A stretch of DNA of 64,000 bases, taken from contig NC_135254.1 of NCBI RefSeq assembly GCF_964204865.1, positions 15,381,001 to 15,445,000 on the forward strand, read 5' to 3'. The first letter of the stretch is position 1; every line of letters begins with the position of its first letter. The notes under the pieces were generated by a model, which was not told where the DNA came from, ran no database searches, and saw only the letters and a program-made list of their open reading frames with translations. The DNA is from Styela clava. Lineage: Eukaryota; Chordata; Ascidiacea; Stolidobranchia; Styelidae. Below are positions 16,195 to 29,700 of the stretch, one piece after another. The position numbers and the translations under genes were made by a program.

Positions 16195-19100
16195 ATGAGA
16201 AGTCGTTTGCAACTGCTCTTGGCCTTATTGGCAAATTTTGTCCTTGCTGCTTACTTTACTACTCGCCGTCACCAACTAGCGAATCAATTTGCTTCAATAA
16301 CAAGAGATGTTGAGGTCTTGGAACGTTCGAACAGACAACTTGAAGGAGAACTAAGATTTGCAGCAGAAACAGAATCTGAAGTTTTAGAAAACTTGAAAGA
16401 TAATTATGCAAGATTAAAAGATCTAACAGAATATACCAAAAGCAATACATTGCGAATCAAAGGTATCGAGGAAAAAGATGGCGAAAACCTGGAAGAAAAA
16501 GTGAGTCACAACAGATTTTTTGAATGTGTAATTATGATTTACTTGGCTATTTCAATGCAGTACTTTTGTCGTAGGCAATAATGTTATATTTTGCTTAGAT
16601 GACTGTGTATGTAGTCTTCTAGAATGGGTGATAATTACAATAAATTTATATTTTTAGATCACTGAATTGGCAGAATACATGGGAATCAAGCTCTTACCAA
16701 ATGATATTAATCGAGTCAATCGGGTTAGACTTAAAACTGCAAAAAATACATCAGCTCCACGTGTGATCGCTCTCGAATTATCAAACAACAAGGTAGAAGT
16801 ATTTATTGGGTTGTGTGCTATGCTATAAGTAGGTAGAATCACGTTAGAATCATATATGTTTGTCTCTATCCACTACTTTCAAATTAACTCCAATATAAAA
16901 TGATGAAAATGTTTTTTTCTGGTGTGTGCAATATACCGAAAAATTATAAATATTCGAAACGGTTTAACAGGCAAAACCCGGAAGATTAGTCTTTTCTGAA
17001 CACCCTCGGTTTCTCAATGTATGGATTCATCTTTGGCATCTTCCACTAACTTGCAACACGCTCTTCTGTATATATAAATGACGTTTTGTCAAAATTTTGC
17101 ACCGAACTTAATATCCACACTAAGGTCTCACACTTACGTTGTTTTGAATAATCGGGATTTTGTTTATCTGCACTAACCAGCTGAAAACTCGATTACTGCG
17201 CCAATCAATAACATCACTAAACAACTCACCATACTCCATGCAAGATGACGTAACAAATCACATGATGCCTGACGCTTTCAAGCCGGTAGAAAACACAAGA
17301 TTCACGAAAGGTAAAGGGCAAATTTGGTGTTAACATTGTGTAGTATTACATGTTCATGATGCACTAAAACTAATCGGAGATTCATTTTGAGATTCACAAT
17401 AATCCCCTGGTGCATTTACTGGGTAAACTTACAATTGCATAGCTTGCAAACTTTCGAAGAGACGGTAGGCCTACAGATGTTTGTATTGGGTTTATACTAT
17501 GAATTTTATATTCCTAGATCTTTATTCTAGCTAGACGAAATAAAACACTTACTATAAAATACTATAAAAATTATTAACCTAAGAGAATTTGAAAAACAAT
17601 TTTGGCGTCTGCTTGAATAATTTGATTAAAAACCGTTTGATTCAATTTGTTTTCGCAGATTAATCATTTTTTTGTCATTTTTAATAGGCTGTGGATTCAT
17701 AAGTTCTGTCAAAGAGCCAGTTACAAGGGGACAGGCGAAAAAAATGTTCGGAGCATTTCTGCAAGACCCAATTCCGTCTTCTGATGGAATTCGGGACACT
17801 TACGTATGGTTATTACCACATTTTTATGAGAACAACGTTGTGGAAGAATATGCAAATGTACATGAAATGTCATTTAAGAGATCACGAACTACATATAAAG
17901 TACCCTACGAATGGGCAGGTATTGGGTTGTTTTTTTCAAGTGTGTGACACAATTTTTAGTCAAAGAAAAGTTGTCGGACTGTTTAATGGCTTGTTTTTAA
18001 ATTGAATCGTGTACATGTTGGGCTTAAAAAATCGTTTTATCCTACCATTTTGCCAATAGAATTGAATTTTACTCCATCAAAAAACAGTGATGATAGTTAA
18101 TTAATTTGGCAAGTAATTAGCCAGCCTTTTTCACCGCCGAACACTATGGAACACCAAAACCAACAATTGCGCCTGTTTTGTTCTGACTTATCTCACATGC
18201 TAACGGCTTGGTATTTTGATATTAAACTCGAATAAAATAGGTATATTATATATATATCATCGTTGACTGATCATTACATATAGACTTAATTGGATTTAAC
18301 TGCGCTTGTGGGATTTATGCGATTAAGATGATTTTTTTCTACCTTGTAATATTGAAGATAAATTAATGCTGTTTTGTTCCTGCTATGCACAAGCATTCAA
18401 TGTATATTCAATAGGGGATACTATTTCTTCATTCAACATCTTCAAGCATTGTTTGAAATTTGCAGGGACCGGTCACGTAGTTTACAATGGATCGCTATAT
18501 TTTGTCGTTTTCAATTCAACTAAAATGGTAAGATATGAATTTGCTACAAGATCAGTTCTGCGTGAACGAAAATTACCCGGAGCAGTTTCTGGAAATGTGG
18601 CACCATATCAGGTATACACGCTGAAATATTTTGCTTTTAGTTAAGCACACGCACTGATTAATTTTACGCCTGCCATAGAAGGCAATATACCGAGTATCTT
18701 AGGAATACCACAGGTGAATGTAGCAAATATCTTTAATCAAAAACGTACCAGCAAACCATCTACTGAAAGTGAAATGTGTATTGATACAGCAGAACAAGCA
18801 ATCACAGATGCTGTAGAATTATAGGTTATTTCTGCCAGAAAAGGTATCGGGGGTTTGAAAGAATTCAATTCAACATTTTCAGTTGAATAGATATTGGACG
18901 AGCTTACGTGTGGATAGATATGAAAGCATTAAATAATCACCGATATTCATATAAGAGTCAAGTGCAGAAATACGTACAACTGCCAGCTTTATTATCAAAA
19001 TTCATTTTCAGTGGTCTGGATCGACCGACATCGATTTCTCGACCGATGAATCCGGAATATGGGTAATATATGCAACGAATGACAACACCCTCGATATTGT

Positions 19101-22100
19101 GCTCAGTAAAATTCACCAAGAAACTCTGGAGGTAAGCGGGTGCTACACCGAGCTATAAAATAAATTGCCTACAACCTTTTTTAGAGATTCTCAGGTGAGG
19201 GACACGCATGTAACTTGTCATATAAGCTACATTTATATATGAGCCGAAATTTTTTCTGTCGCATGGGGGCGCCGCTAATACAGTTTTACGAGTCGTAAAA
19301 CGTCATCGTCAAACGTGATTCCAGCGTTAAAATGAGGCCGGTACTACAACGAATTGCGCTGTTACAAAAATTTTGTGGCTTATGTAATTGTGGTTGTTGT
19401 TGCTTTTTCACGCGAAAAATAAAGCGTCATCTCTCTGACATATATTCAGTGATGCGCTGGAAAAATCGTAACAACCGGAACGCACCTAATTCGCAAAAAT
19501 GTAATATATTCACAACACGACGCGAACGTTTACAGAACTGCAAAGAAATTATATGAAATATGTTTTTGTGAAATTATAAGAGTTTTCCAACAATCTGTTT
19601 TTTAAAAGTACCGGTATAGAATTTTAGGCTAGTCTATTACAGCTATTTCTACACTAATTTTTATTACTGCAATTAAATTAAAACTCCTAGGAAGACAGAG
19701 TGATCACTGAGTTATCTGATTTACATTTAAGTTTCCGAAACACAACTGAAAACTAACGAATAGAGTTCAAAAATGCAAAAACGAGGTAATGTTTACGACC
19801 ACGCTTGAAAATCTGTCTGAGTGAGAAAAGTGTCTGGGCGGATGCGAAAAGTGAGCATTGTTACGTCACTTTTTGCATCTTGCTGATTGGCCAATGTCAC
19901 GAAGTAAACAGTCGATGCTCGGGGAAAGGTCCATAGAATGAATTTTCATGGGGTCAAAGGTCGGGGAAACATCAATTACACGTTACTGCTGTACTAATTG
20001 TTTGCGTGATGTGACGTAAAAGACCTAATATGATGTAACAAAACATAAATTATTAATTAAGTTTACCAGAGAAAGTAGACTTTTTGTACCACAATTTTAT
20101 TTCAACAACAGGAACGCAAATGCAGTAAAATGTCCAACAACCGGAACGCCGTTCCGGTGCGTTCCGGCTACAGCCTACCACTGCATATATTCCTTATCAC
20201 GCAAATCGGTAATTTATTTCGCTCTGCATGAATTATTTCCTTCGTGCGTTCAATAATCCATAGACCTGAAAGAACTTTCACGTCTGACTGGAAATTTATC
20301 ACTTGTCATGGTTTTGAGTTGTATACAGCATATTCGCGGTGTAAGCGCTGCCTCATCTATATTGACAAATTAAACATCTCACAAATAAAAAGAACTTGTG
20401 ACCAGTTGATCGACGACCTAATTTTTATAATTTGTGGTATGTTATTTATCCTCCACGACAACAAGTCTGGCACACTTTTTTTACCATATTAATGATAAGT
20501 GGAACTCCTGTTGAAATTTAAACATAGATGCACTGTAAATTAAATATCAAGTAAATTCAATTTTATACCCCACTATAATTAAATTGCAATAGTGCATTGT
20601 ATCTTCACTTAGAAGACAACATTGGTTTGTTTTTTTCTTCAATTTTTTAATCATTTTGCCAGGTAGTATTTTTTTTATTACAAATCCTTGAAATCTTTAC
20701 CGAAACCTGATAAGATAGCTTTGATGTCTGAGTGATTCAGTAATTACAGCGTAACTTTATCCAACATTGAAGTGATTACCATAGAATCTGAGACACGCAA
20801 ACAGATTTCTACCATACTATGTTTTAAATTAGTTTGTCACGTTCATATTTATAATTATAAACAAGAGATCGTAAAAAAAGAGAAAATCACTATTAGAAGT
20901 ACACTGCTTTGTTAATTTGTAAATTGCGAAAAGTAATTTTTTGAAAATATATTTCAATAACAATATCACCAACATAGAATTTTCTAGGTGTTTCATTTGT
21001 TTAACATTCCACGATTCATTACTAATTAAAGACTACCTTCGTGCCAAAATTTAACATAAAATTTCGAAAGATTCGAATGATAATAATCAATAAATCGTTA
21101 ATATTTTTTGTGAATTAATCAATGAGTTTATTTGCCAAATTTCTGTCCGTGATAGATTTAATAAATTTTCATACCACAACTAAACTTTGGTATGTTTTTC
21201 AGTCCTCACAATAAATTTATTTTTATTTTTTTATCTTGACACAGTTGTGTTCTCAATTGAATGTAACTATGACAACTTGATGAACATAAATCAATAATTA
21301 AAATTTTAATTCTTTGTGTGGTAGTTAATTATTGAAAAGAAACCACCGATCTAAAAGTTGATAGCTTTTTTATTAAAGAGTCTTTTCGCACTCGACAAGG
21401 CCACGGAAAAGCAGCGAAAAAGACTAAAAAATATCTTGTCCATTATGGCTAGCTGCACAGTATTTCGAAGCATCGAACCGAGGGGATACAAAAATTTTAA
21501 TATTTCCATGGAAATAACTCAACATAAATTGTTATAACTGTCCCCCTCCTCTCAGGAATTATTATTATCTCATAAAGGCATCTTCATGTTTTTGTGAGTA
21601 GTTTCGACTGATTTCTAATTCACAGGTTCTCAAGACCTGGAAGACAAACTGGCGGAAACGATGGTCTGGCAACGCTTTTATGGTATGTGGAGTATTATAC
21701 GTTCTCAGAAAATACGACGAACACCATACCTCACTCAGCTACGTTTACGACACACGGACGAAACGATATAACCGCACAGATGTAAGTGTTTGAAGGTTTT
21801 ATTTGTCGAATGTTGCTTTTTATTCAATATTAGTCGTACATGGAAAACGGGGAAACGTGAGAGGTCATTAATCAACAATTTTAAATATACATGTGAATAT
21901 TTTCCGAATGGAATATTGCGCGACGACCCTAATGCTAAGAGTCTTGAGCGGATTTGTGGCTCAAAAATCACAATTTTTTATACTCACGTCTTTTTATAAG
22001 GGACACCCTTTTTTTATTCAAATTTTCGAAGTATCGAAAACGAAATCTTCTTGCCAATGTTTTTTAAAAAAAGGGAACTAGGAGATATACATGAATCATT

Positions 22101-22306
22101 TTCAAAACTTCAAATCTACGTGAATTTTTGCGAAAGAGAAAAAAGATACACACTTAGAGTATTTTTATCAATTACAGATTGCATTTTCCAACAAATATGA
22201 GTGGAATACAATGCTGGAGTATAATTTCAGAACGGAGCAAATTTATGCCTGGGATAGAGGTTATCTCGTCACATACAACATTACTTTAGCAGCACAACTA
22301 TCATAA
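16195..22306 (+). CDS. Type II membrane olfactomedin-domain protein, gene A, eight exons
   Basis: Exons: 16195-16500, 16658-16792, 16971-17067, 17688-17918, 18466-18611, 19012-19131, 21626-21781, 22178-22306. Phases agree and give 439 residues. Residues ~5-22 form a hydrophobic signal anchor after a short basic start (MRSR), then a predicted coiled coil at ~25-100, then an olfactomedin domain at ~180-439. Domain marks: [12 protein letters not shown] near its start, [29 protein letters not shown], and the closing [18 protein letters not shown]. The two cysteines expected to form the domain disulfide (about 181 and in MVCG) are present. The layout resembles gliomedin-type extracellular proteins but without collagen repeats; a role in cell adhesion or matrix is inferred. 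The start is the ATG at 16195; the frame stays open upstream without an ATG. The 97-nt third exon is supported by silent-only changes against gene B. Confidence 0.9.
19447..20183. mobile_element. Non-autonomous hAT-type element in gene A intron
   Basis: Flanked by a perfect 8-bp target duplication CATATATT (19439-19446 and 20184-20191). Ends begin CAGTG and finish CACTG; the inverted ends share CAGTG, a GCTG core and ACCGGAACGCACC-like inner motifs. An 8-bp duplication with CAGTG termini is typical of hAT transposons. There is no transposase frame. It lies between olfactomedin exons 6 and 7, carries remnants of another TIR element, and has lost about 180 internal bases relative to unit B. Confidence 0.8.
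19577..19969. mobile_element. Nested TIR element, left end deleted
   Basis: Same family as 30191-30708. The right inverted repeat is retained at 19940-19969 (starts GAATTTTCATGGGGTCAAAG). The left repeat is missing because the segment matching 30145-30326 is absent here. The 39860-40350 copy keeps that segment, so loss in unit A is likelier than gain in unit B. Confidence 0.65.
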
Positions 22307-25300
22307 ATTATTTGATATCGTTTATCGTTTCAGGAGCCGTCATTAATTTTATGTTTTGATAGTATAGCAAAAACATATGATGACGTCATAGTCCATCGAA
22401 CAATGGTCTATTATTGATTAAAAATGCTAGCTTTGTTTTTTATTATTTTGAAGACAGACTGAATTAACCTACTTGATTCCAATCCAACTTTATAATTTCA
22501 CGTTGGTTTTCAATATTTGATTGATCTGACTTATTTTTTAACTGTATTTATTTTATAATTGATTATTTATTAAAGTTAAAAAAATGAATTCCTTTTATTG
22601 TAATTGTATTTCCAGCGGGAAGTAAATCGAACATAATTCATATATATATACAGATATTATATCCATGGATTATTACGAGTAAATTTCAAAAGTAACCTTT
22701 GCAATAGATTGATATAACTCACGTTTTCGACTCGGATGCCATGTGTACATAAAGTTAATTTATTGACATGTTTGCGACTTTAGATTTTATTTAAAGGTGA
22801 TATTTAAAAGGCATTGAATTTCTAATCAGAAATAGATACATAAATCGTCATTTTTCGATTGTTGTAGAATCCTGCGTTTAATAAAGTTTTAGACTAGACT
22901 ATTTGTAATTGGTTTGAGTAAGTGACAAATAAGTTGAAGATATACAGAATCAGAAACAGAATTGACGGAATTGAAAACACTGAAACAGTCTGGAAATTCT
23001 GAACGAATTAAAAACTCCATAAATGTGTGGTTTTCTGGTACTCCCGTAGCGTGTTTACCAGGTTGGGGTTAGGCCATAATTTTATTCCGGTTTTTCTTAT
23101 TTTAGTTCTACTGTCTGTGTTGGCCAAGTGAATATACCCACTACCCATAGGTTTCCGTCGCTTTACACAACTTGATGTTAAGTAGGCGAACAAAATTAGT
23201 TACCTTCATATTGGAGCCGTCGGTTTTCGCGAGCATTTGTATTCTCAAACTTGATTAAAATACTTCTACACTCTCTGACCTACAATTAAGACAAAAGTTA
23301 ATTTACAGGAAGTTACAATACCTGACCATAAAGCGCACTTAAATCCCACTTGTCCTTCGAAATCGATCGTGCGGCTTATAAGCAAGTGCGCCTAATGTGT
23401 GGATTAGGTAGTGCAAAAACGTTGCGTGTCATAGTCCAGTGCGCCTTATATATCGGGATGGACAGAATCCTGATCTTAGCAATTCATTGATGGTGCACCT
23501 GGTGGTTGGTAAAACACGGTACAAGTATTTAAAAAAGGGTATGGCAAATTGGCTTAGAGTTCAAGTTCGGATTTATGCGTATGAGGAGCCACACAAAGTT
23601 TCATGACAAACACGTTTCAGGTTTTAAAAATGTTATCAATTCATGTGTATAAAGAAGCGATTTGGTGTTGTAAAATTTCACTTCATGCTAATTTCAATTT
23701 AACAAAAACAGAATATGTCAGGTATTATATTTTCGATGTTGTCTTTTAAATTTTTTCACCAGTATAGTTGTCTTGTAACATTTGCTTGCATGGTCTTCCG
23801 TGGATATATTTGATATCAGTATGTAGAATTGTTAATATCATGAATCAAAACGCAACGATGACAAACATATAGTTTCACAATAGAATGTTACTTTGAATAG
23901 TCAATTCACGAAAATTAACTGTAAACAAAAACGTACAATTTTCCATACGGTATACAGAGTACGATAGTATACGTGCATTACATATAAATTGTGCGTAAAA
24001 TTTATCCCTATTTTGTAAAGTGTCGGTATTTTTATAGCTTTCGTTATAGTTCTTTTGGTTCACCCGAAAATGAATTTAAATTGAGCGGATAATAAATATA
24101 ATTGCGTAAAATCGGATAATACTCTCTGAAAATTGAAGATAAAATTTAGAAATTTTCTAAAATATCAATAAACGGTAGAAATACATTTTTAGTGTTCAGA
24201 TGTTTTGAGTTCAGGTGCAGGTAACTCAGTTGATAAACAACAACAAACGATTATAAATAATATCTCGGCATCAAGAAAAAAAAATTGTGGCGTATTAGAT
24301 ATTTTTCTAATTAGATAACTATATGATCCGCGTTATTATTGATTTGCTTTGGTATGTGGTCTGGGTTGAGCCTACAGAAATATAATTTTACCTCTATCAA
24401 CGCAGTGCGGGGTAATGTTGGGCAATAAAAATTTGCCTGAGAAGCTAGAACAGGATATTTAGCATTACAAATTGGTATATCCAATCTTGATGAAGATCAC
24501 ACAGGAAATGATTATAATAACTTCCTTCCATTCAGTTTCCCTTTCTTGTTAAACAATTTCGTTTTAGCCTGCATGTTATAATAGCGTAATAGAAATCCAA
24601 AGGTTCCAGTGCAATGGTGGTAGATATACCTTAGGTTACTTCTCCAGTGATGTTACTAAATATTTATTTAGTTTTAGTGTTAGGAACTTTGCTTCGAAAT
24701 AAATATGATTTAATTGTAATTTTATTGCTAAAATATAAAAAGTTTTTTTATTCCGGGTATCTAAATGATATATGGGTACAAAAAACAGAACTTTATTCAA
24801 AAATTATCATTTAATATTTTGCTCAATCTGTCAGAATTCTGGCAATTCACATCCCTAATTATAAGTGCCAAGTTATACGACTACCCTGATTCATTCTTGG
24901 TACAATCTCTTAGATGTAGGCTACGTTTTTAAAGAGTGATTAAATATACTTATCCCCGTAGATAGTCTATGGCGTTACGCTAATACTTCGTGATAATTCT
25001 GTCTTACTTCACCGTGCGTATAGACAATGCGTCAACAAGCGTACAGTACTGATCTTTAACATTTGAATGTAAGACTTTATTGGCGCGTTTGCCCGACTTG
25101 GTGTATAGCAGAACATATTTAGATGGAGTGATTTCATATTTCTATGAATGCAAAAAAAAAAAAAATTAAAGAATGATTCATCTATATAGCTGAGCTATTT
25201 TACATATTTCATGTTGTGGGGAGACAAGTATCATTTAAAATAGCACATCTTCATCATTGGCAAGATTGCCAAAAGGAAAAGTTGTAAGATGGGTCGCGTC

Positions 25301-25433
25301 TCCTGGTTCAAAATTTAGTGTGAAATTATGAAACAAATATTAAATTACATTAAGTGTTTACACAGCTTTGCCAGGTACTAAACAATAATATACTGATACC
25401 AACGGAGAAACTATATATTATCGGAATATTTCC
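22307..25433. other. Downstream flank of olfactomedin gene A
   Basis: AT-rich non-coding sequence with no supported exon. ATTAAA at about 22570 and AATAAA near 22878 are possible polyadenylation signals. Contains the MITE-like element at 23318-23523. The open frames here are short and not matched by splice signals. Confidence 0.5.
23318..23523. mobile_element. MITE-like element with GCGCAC internal repeats, unit A
   Basis: About 205 bases with several AAGCGCACTT / AAGTGCGCC blocks in inverted arrangement. Ends roughly mirror each other (ATACCTGACC at left, TTGGTAAAACACGGTA at right). The look matches a widespread class of animal MITEs with 'ATAAGGCGCAC'-type termini. The target duplication was not resolved. 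The orthologous copy is at 34030-34233. Confidence 0.45.
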
Positions 25434-25448
25434 CATTAAGTAGTGGAT

Positions 25449-25690
25449 CAATTGCTTTGAAATTTTCCGTGGTTAAGGATTGAATTCTTTGCTAGAAGGC
25501 GATTTATTTCAAAATTCGATTCGTTTTTATGTGCGATGACGTCATCATAAATCGAGCACCTTGTGGAGGTTCCGCTTTCGCATTAGACTGCCGTACTTGT
25601 AGTCTACTGTGTGGCAGATTACATACATGTACTACTTCGTTTTGGCCTTCATATCCATATATTTGAGCACCGCTCTCTTTTTTTGTTTGT
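25449..25690 (+). repeat. Dispersed SINE-like repeat, copy 2
   Basis: Duplicate of copy 1 (15187-15430), at the junction between units A and B. It differs from copy 1 by only a few substitutions because it was carried by the segmental duplication. Confidence 0.7.
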
Positions 25691-26067
25691 TTTCAAATTC
25701 TTAACCATTTAGTACACGCACTACTCCTATGCTGGAACGAAAATCGGTTGTAGCAATTGTCACATCAAAATAACTAACGTCGTATTGTTAGCGCCTAAGG
25801 CTATAACGCGATGCAAGCTTGTGTCCTATATATTCATTCAGACACGATATGAATTTATTTTAAATCCTAGCTTAGGTTAGATTTCAGTATAAATAGGTTA
25901 TATTGCAGAAAATAACAATAGTAATATCAGTTCCATGCGTCGCTAGCTACGAAAAAAAGTAATAATTAGTTGTTCGAAACATCGTTATTCTAAGTATTCT
26001 TCAATTTTAAGAACGGTTATATTTTATAGGCAGCAGATGCATTTGAAATCTATAGATCAGAACCGAC

Positions 26068-26364
26068 ACGAAGTCTAAAGTAGAGTGCCTAACTCAAAAT
26101 AAACTCGAACGGTATGTTGAGTTCTACAACGTAAAAGTAGTTGGTGAGCCAGAGAACCAGCGTTGATATTATAAGTACCGTATATATACAGACATCATGT
26201 TAACATTATGTTAAAATACATATCTGATAGGTCAGTTTGACTTGGTAAAACGATTAAAAGAGTGAAGTCGTAAAATCAACTAAGAAATTCAAAGTTTTTT
26301 GGGGCAATTTGGAGACTGATTTTGTAAAATTCAATCCATATTTTGACACTCTTTTTAACCCAGG
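26068..26364. other. Unit B-specific segment
   Basis: About 300 bases between matching sequence (left AGAACCGAC, right GTCCC[GA]AAAG) that have no counterpart in unit A. No clear inverted repeats or target duplication were seen, so insertion in B and deletion in A cannot be told apart. Confidence 0.7.
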
Positions 26365-26480
26365 TCCCGAAAGCCTAACCAATTTGAAGATCGTAAAATG
26401 CGTCATCTGGTATCGCGGATTTCAACGTGGTGCGTTAAATCTTATTTAATTTTGAATGTTTACCACTTACACCGCAAATG

Positions 26481-26615
26481 TACGTGGGTGCAAATGTCCA
26501 TGGGTGCAAATTTACATGGATTCATCGGGTGCAATCTATATGCGGGTGCTAAAATATATAGGTGCAAATGTCGGCACAAAAGTAAGCAGGTGCAAATTTT
26601 CCGGATGCTGCACCC
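26481..26615 (+). repeat. GGGTGCAAAT motif array upstream of olfactomedin gene B
   Basis: Counterpart of 15921-16062 with about seven motifs. One motif-sized stretch present in unit A is missing, so the array has changed length since the duplication while the flanks stayed the same. Confidence 0.6.
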
Positions 26616-26741
26616 GTTCTGGACTTGCTGCATGGATCAATATAAATAGCAACAAAAGTAATTTATCAACATTTTTAATAGTCTGTATTGGAAAACAGAA
26701 CGTAGACATTGACATTATATATATATATTTATAACATTTTA

Positions 26742-29700
26742 ATGAGAAGTCGTTTGCAACTGCTCTTGGCCTTATTGGCAAATTTTGTCCTTGCTGCTTA
26801 CTTTACTACTCGCCGTCACCAACTAGCGAATCAATTTGCTTCAATAACAAGAGATGTTGAGGTCCTGGAACGTTCGAACAGACAACTTGAAGGAGAACTA
26901 AGATTTGCAGCAGAATCGGAATCTGAAGTTTTAGAAAGCTTGAAAGATAATTATGCAAAATTGAAAGATCTAACAGAATATACTAAAAGCAATACATTGC
27001 GAATCAAAGGTATCGAGGAAAAAGATGGCGAAAACCTGGAAGAAAAAGTGAGTCACAACAGATTTTTTGAATGTGTAATTATGATTTACTTGGCTATTTC
27101 AATACAGTACTTTTGTCGTAGGCAATAATGTTATATTTTGCTTAGATGACTGTGTATGTAGTCTTCTAGAATGGGTGATAATTACAATAAATTTATATTT
27201 TTAGATCACTGAATTGGCAGAATACATGGGAATCAAGCTTTTACCAAATGATATTAATCGAGTCAATCGGGTTAGACTTAAAACTGCAAAAAATACATCA
27301 GCTCCACGTGTGATCGCTCTCGAATTATCAAACAACAAGGTAGAAGTATTTATTGGGCTGTGTGCTATGCAATAAGTAGGTAGAATCACGTTAGAATCAT
27401 ATATGTTTGTCTCTATCCACTACTTTCAAATTAACTCCAATATAAAATGATGAAAATGTTTTTTCTGGTGTGTGCAATATACCGAAAAATTATAAATATT
27501 CGGAACGGTTTAACAGGCAAAACCCGGAAGATTAGTCTTTTCCGAACACCCTCGGTTTCTCAATGTATGGATTCATCTTTGGCACCTCCCACTAACTTGC
27601 AACACGCTCTTTTGTAAATATAAATGACGTTTTGTAAAAATTTTGCACCGAACCTAATATCCACACTAAAGTCTCACACTTATGTTGTTTTGAATAATCG
27701 GGATTTTGTTTATCTGTACTAACCAGCTGAAGACTCGATTACTGCGCCAATCAATAACATCACTAAACAACTCACCATACTCCATGCAAGATGACGTAAC
27801 AAATCACATGATGCCTGACGTTTTCAAGCCGGTAGAAAACACAAGATTCACGAAAGGTAAAGGGCAAATTTGGTGTTAACATTGTGTAGTATTACATGTT
27901 CATGATGCACTAAAACTAATCGGAGATTCATTTCAAGATTCAATAACCCTCTGGTGCATTTACTGGGTAAACTTACAATTGCATAGCTTGCAAACCTTCA
28001 AAGAGACGGTACAGATATTTGTATTGGGTTTATACTACGAATTATATATTCCTAGATCTTTATTCTAGCTAGACGAAATAAAACACTCACTATAAAAATT
28101 ATTAACCTAAGAGAATTTGAAAAACAATTTTGGCGTATGCTTGAATAATTTGATTTAAAAACCGTTTGATTCAATTTTTTTTCGCAGATTAATCATTTTT
28201 TTGGTCATTTTTAATAGGCTGTGGATTCATAAGTTCTGTCAAAGAGCCAGTTACAAGGGGACAGGCGAAAAAAATGTTCGGAGCATTTCTGCAAGACCCA
28301 ATTCCGTCTCCTGATGGAATTCGGGACACTTACGTATGGTTATTACCACATTTTTATGAGAACAACGTTGTGGAAGAATATGCAAATGTACATGAAATGT
28401 CATTTAAGAGATCACGAATTACATATAAAGTACCCTACGAATGGGCAGGTATTGGGTTGTTTTTTTCAAGTGTGTGACACAATTTTTAGTCAAAGAAAAG
28501 TTGTCGGACTGTTTAATGGCTTGTTTTTAAATTGAATCGTGTACATGTTGGGCTTAAAAAATCGTTTTATCCTACCATTTTGCCAATAGAATTGAATTTT
28601 ACTCCATCAAAAAACAGTGATGATAGTTAATTAATTTGGCAAGTAATTGGCCAGCCTTTTTCACCGCCGAACACTATGGAACACCAAAACCAACAATTGC
28701 GCCTGTTTTGTTCTGACTTATCTCACATGCTAACGGCTTGGTATTTTGATATTAAACTCGAATAAAATAGGTATATTATATATATATCATCGTTGACTGA
28801 TCATTACATATAGACTTAATTGGATTTATCTGCGCTTGTGGGATTTATTCGATTAAGATAATTTTTTTCTACCTTGTAATATTGAGGTACAATATCAGTA
28901 GCCTAGTACACATCGGATAAATTAATGCTGTTTTGTTCCTGCTATGCACAAGCATTCAATGTATATTCAATAGGGGATACTATTTCTTCATTCAACATCT
29001 TCAAGCATTGTTTGAAATTTGCAGGGACCGGTCACGTAGTTTACAATGGATCGCTATATTTTGTCGTTTTCAATTCAACTAAAATGGTAAGATATGAATT
29101 TGCTACAAGATCAGTTCTACGTGAACGAAAATTACCCGGAGCAGTTTCTGGAAATGTGGCACCATATCAGGTATACACGCTGAAATATTTTGCTTTTAGT
29201 TAAGCACACGCACTGATTAATTTTACGCCTGCCATAGAAGGCAATATACCGAGTATCTTAGGAATACCACAGGTGAATGTAGCAAATATCTTTAATCAAA
29301 AACGTACCAGCAAACCATCTACTGAAAGTGAAATGTGTATTGATACAGCAGAACAAGCAATCACAGATGCTGTAGAATTATAGGTTTTTTCTGCCAGAAA
29401 AGGTATCGGGGGTTTGAAAGAATTCAATTCAACATTTTCAGTTGAATAGATATTGGACGAGTTTACGTGTGGATAGATATGAAAGCATTAAATAATCACC
29501 GATATTCATATAAGAGTCAAGTGCAGAAATACGTACAACTGCCAGCTTTATTATCAAAATTCATCATTTTCAGTGGTCTGGATCGACCGACATCGATTTC
29601 TCGACCGATGAATCCGGAATATGGGTAATATATGCAACGAATGACAACACCCTCGATATTGTGCTCAGTAAAATTCACCAAGAAACTCTGGAGGTAAGCG

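Larger units (their letters stand above)
15172..25433 (+). repeat. Tandem segmental duplication, unit A
   Basis: This 10.26-kb unit is followed head-to-tail by a second copy. Both begin with CATTAAGTAGTGGATCAATT and both end near a shared ACGGAGAAACTAT block. Exons and introns are near identical by eye, with scattered substitutions and a few indels, which points to a recent duplication. Unit A lacks about 300 bases present in unit B at 26068-26364 and about 180 bases present at 30145-30326. Confidence 0.95.

Noticed and set aside
19332..19556. Cys-rich 74-residue open frame, present in both duplicated units
   Set aside because: It runs from intron into the hAT element and across its target duplication, so it is chance open frame in mobile DNA.
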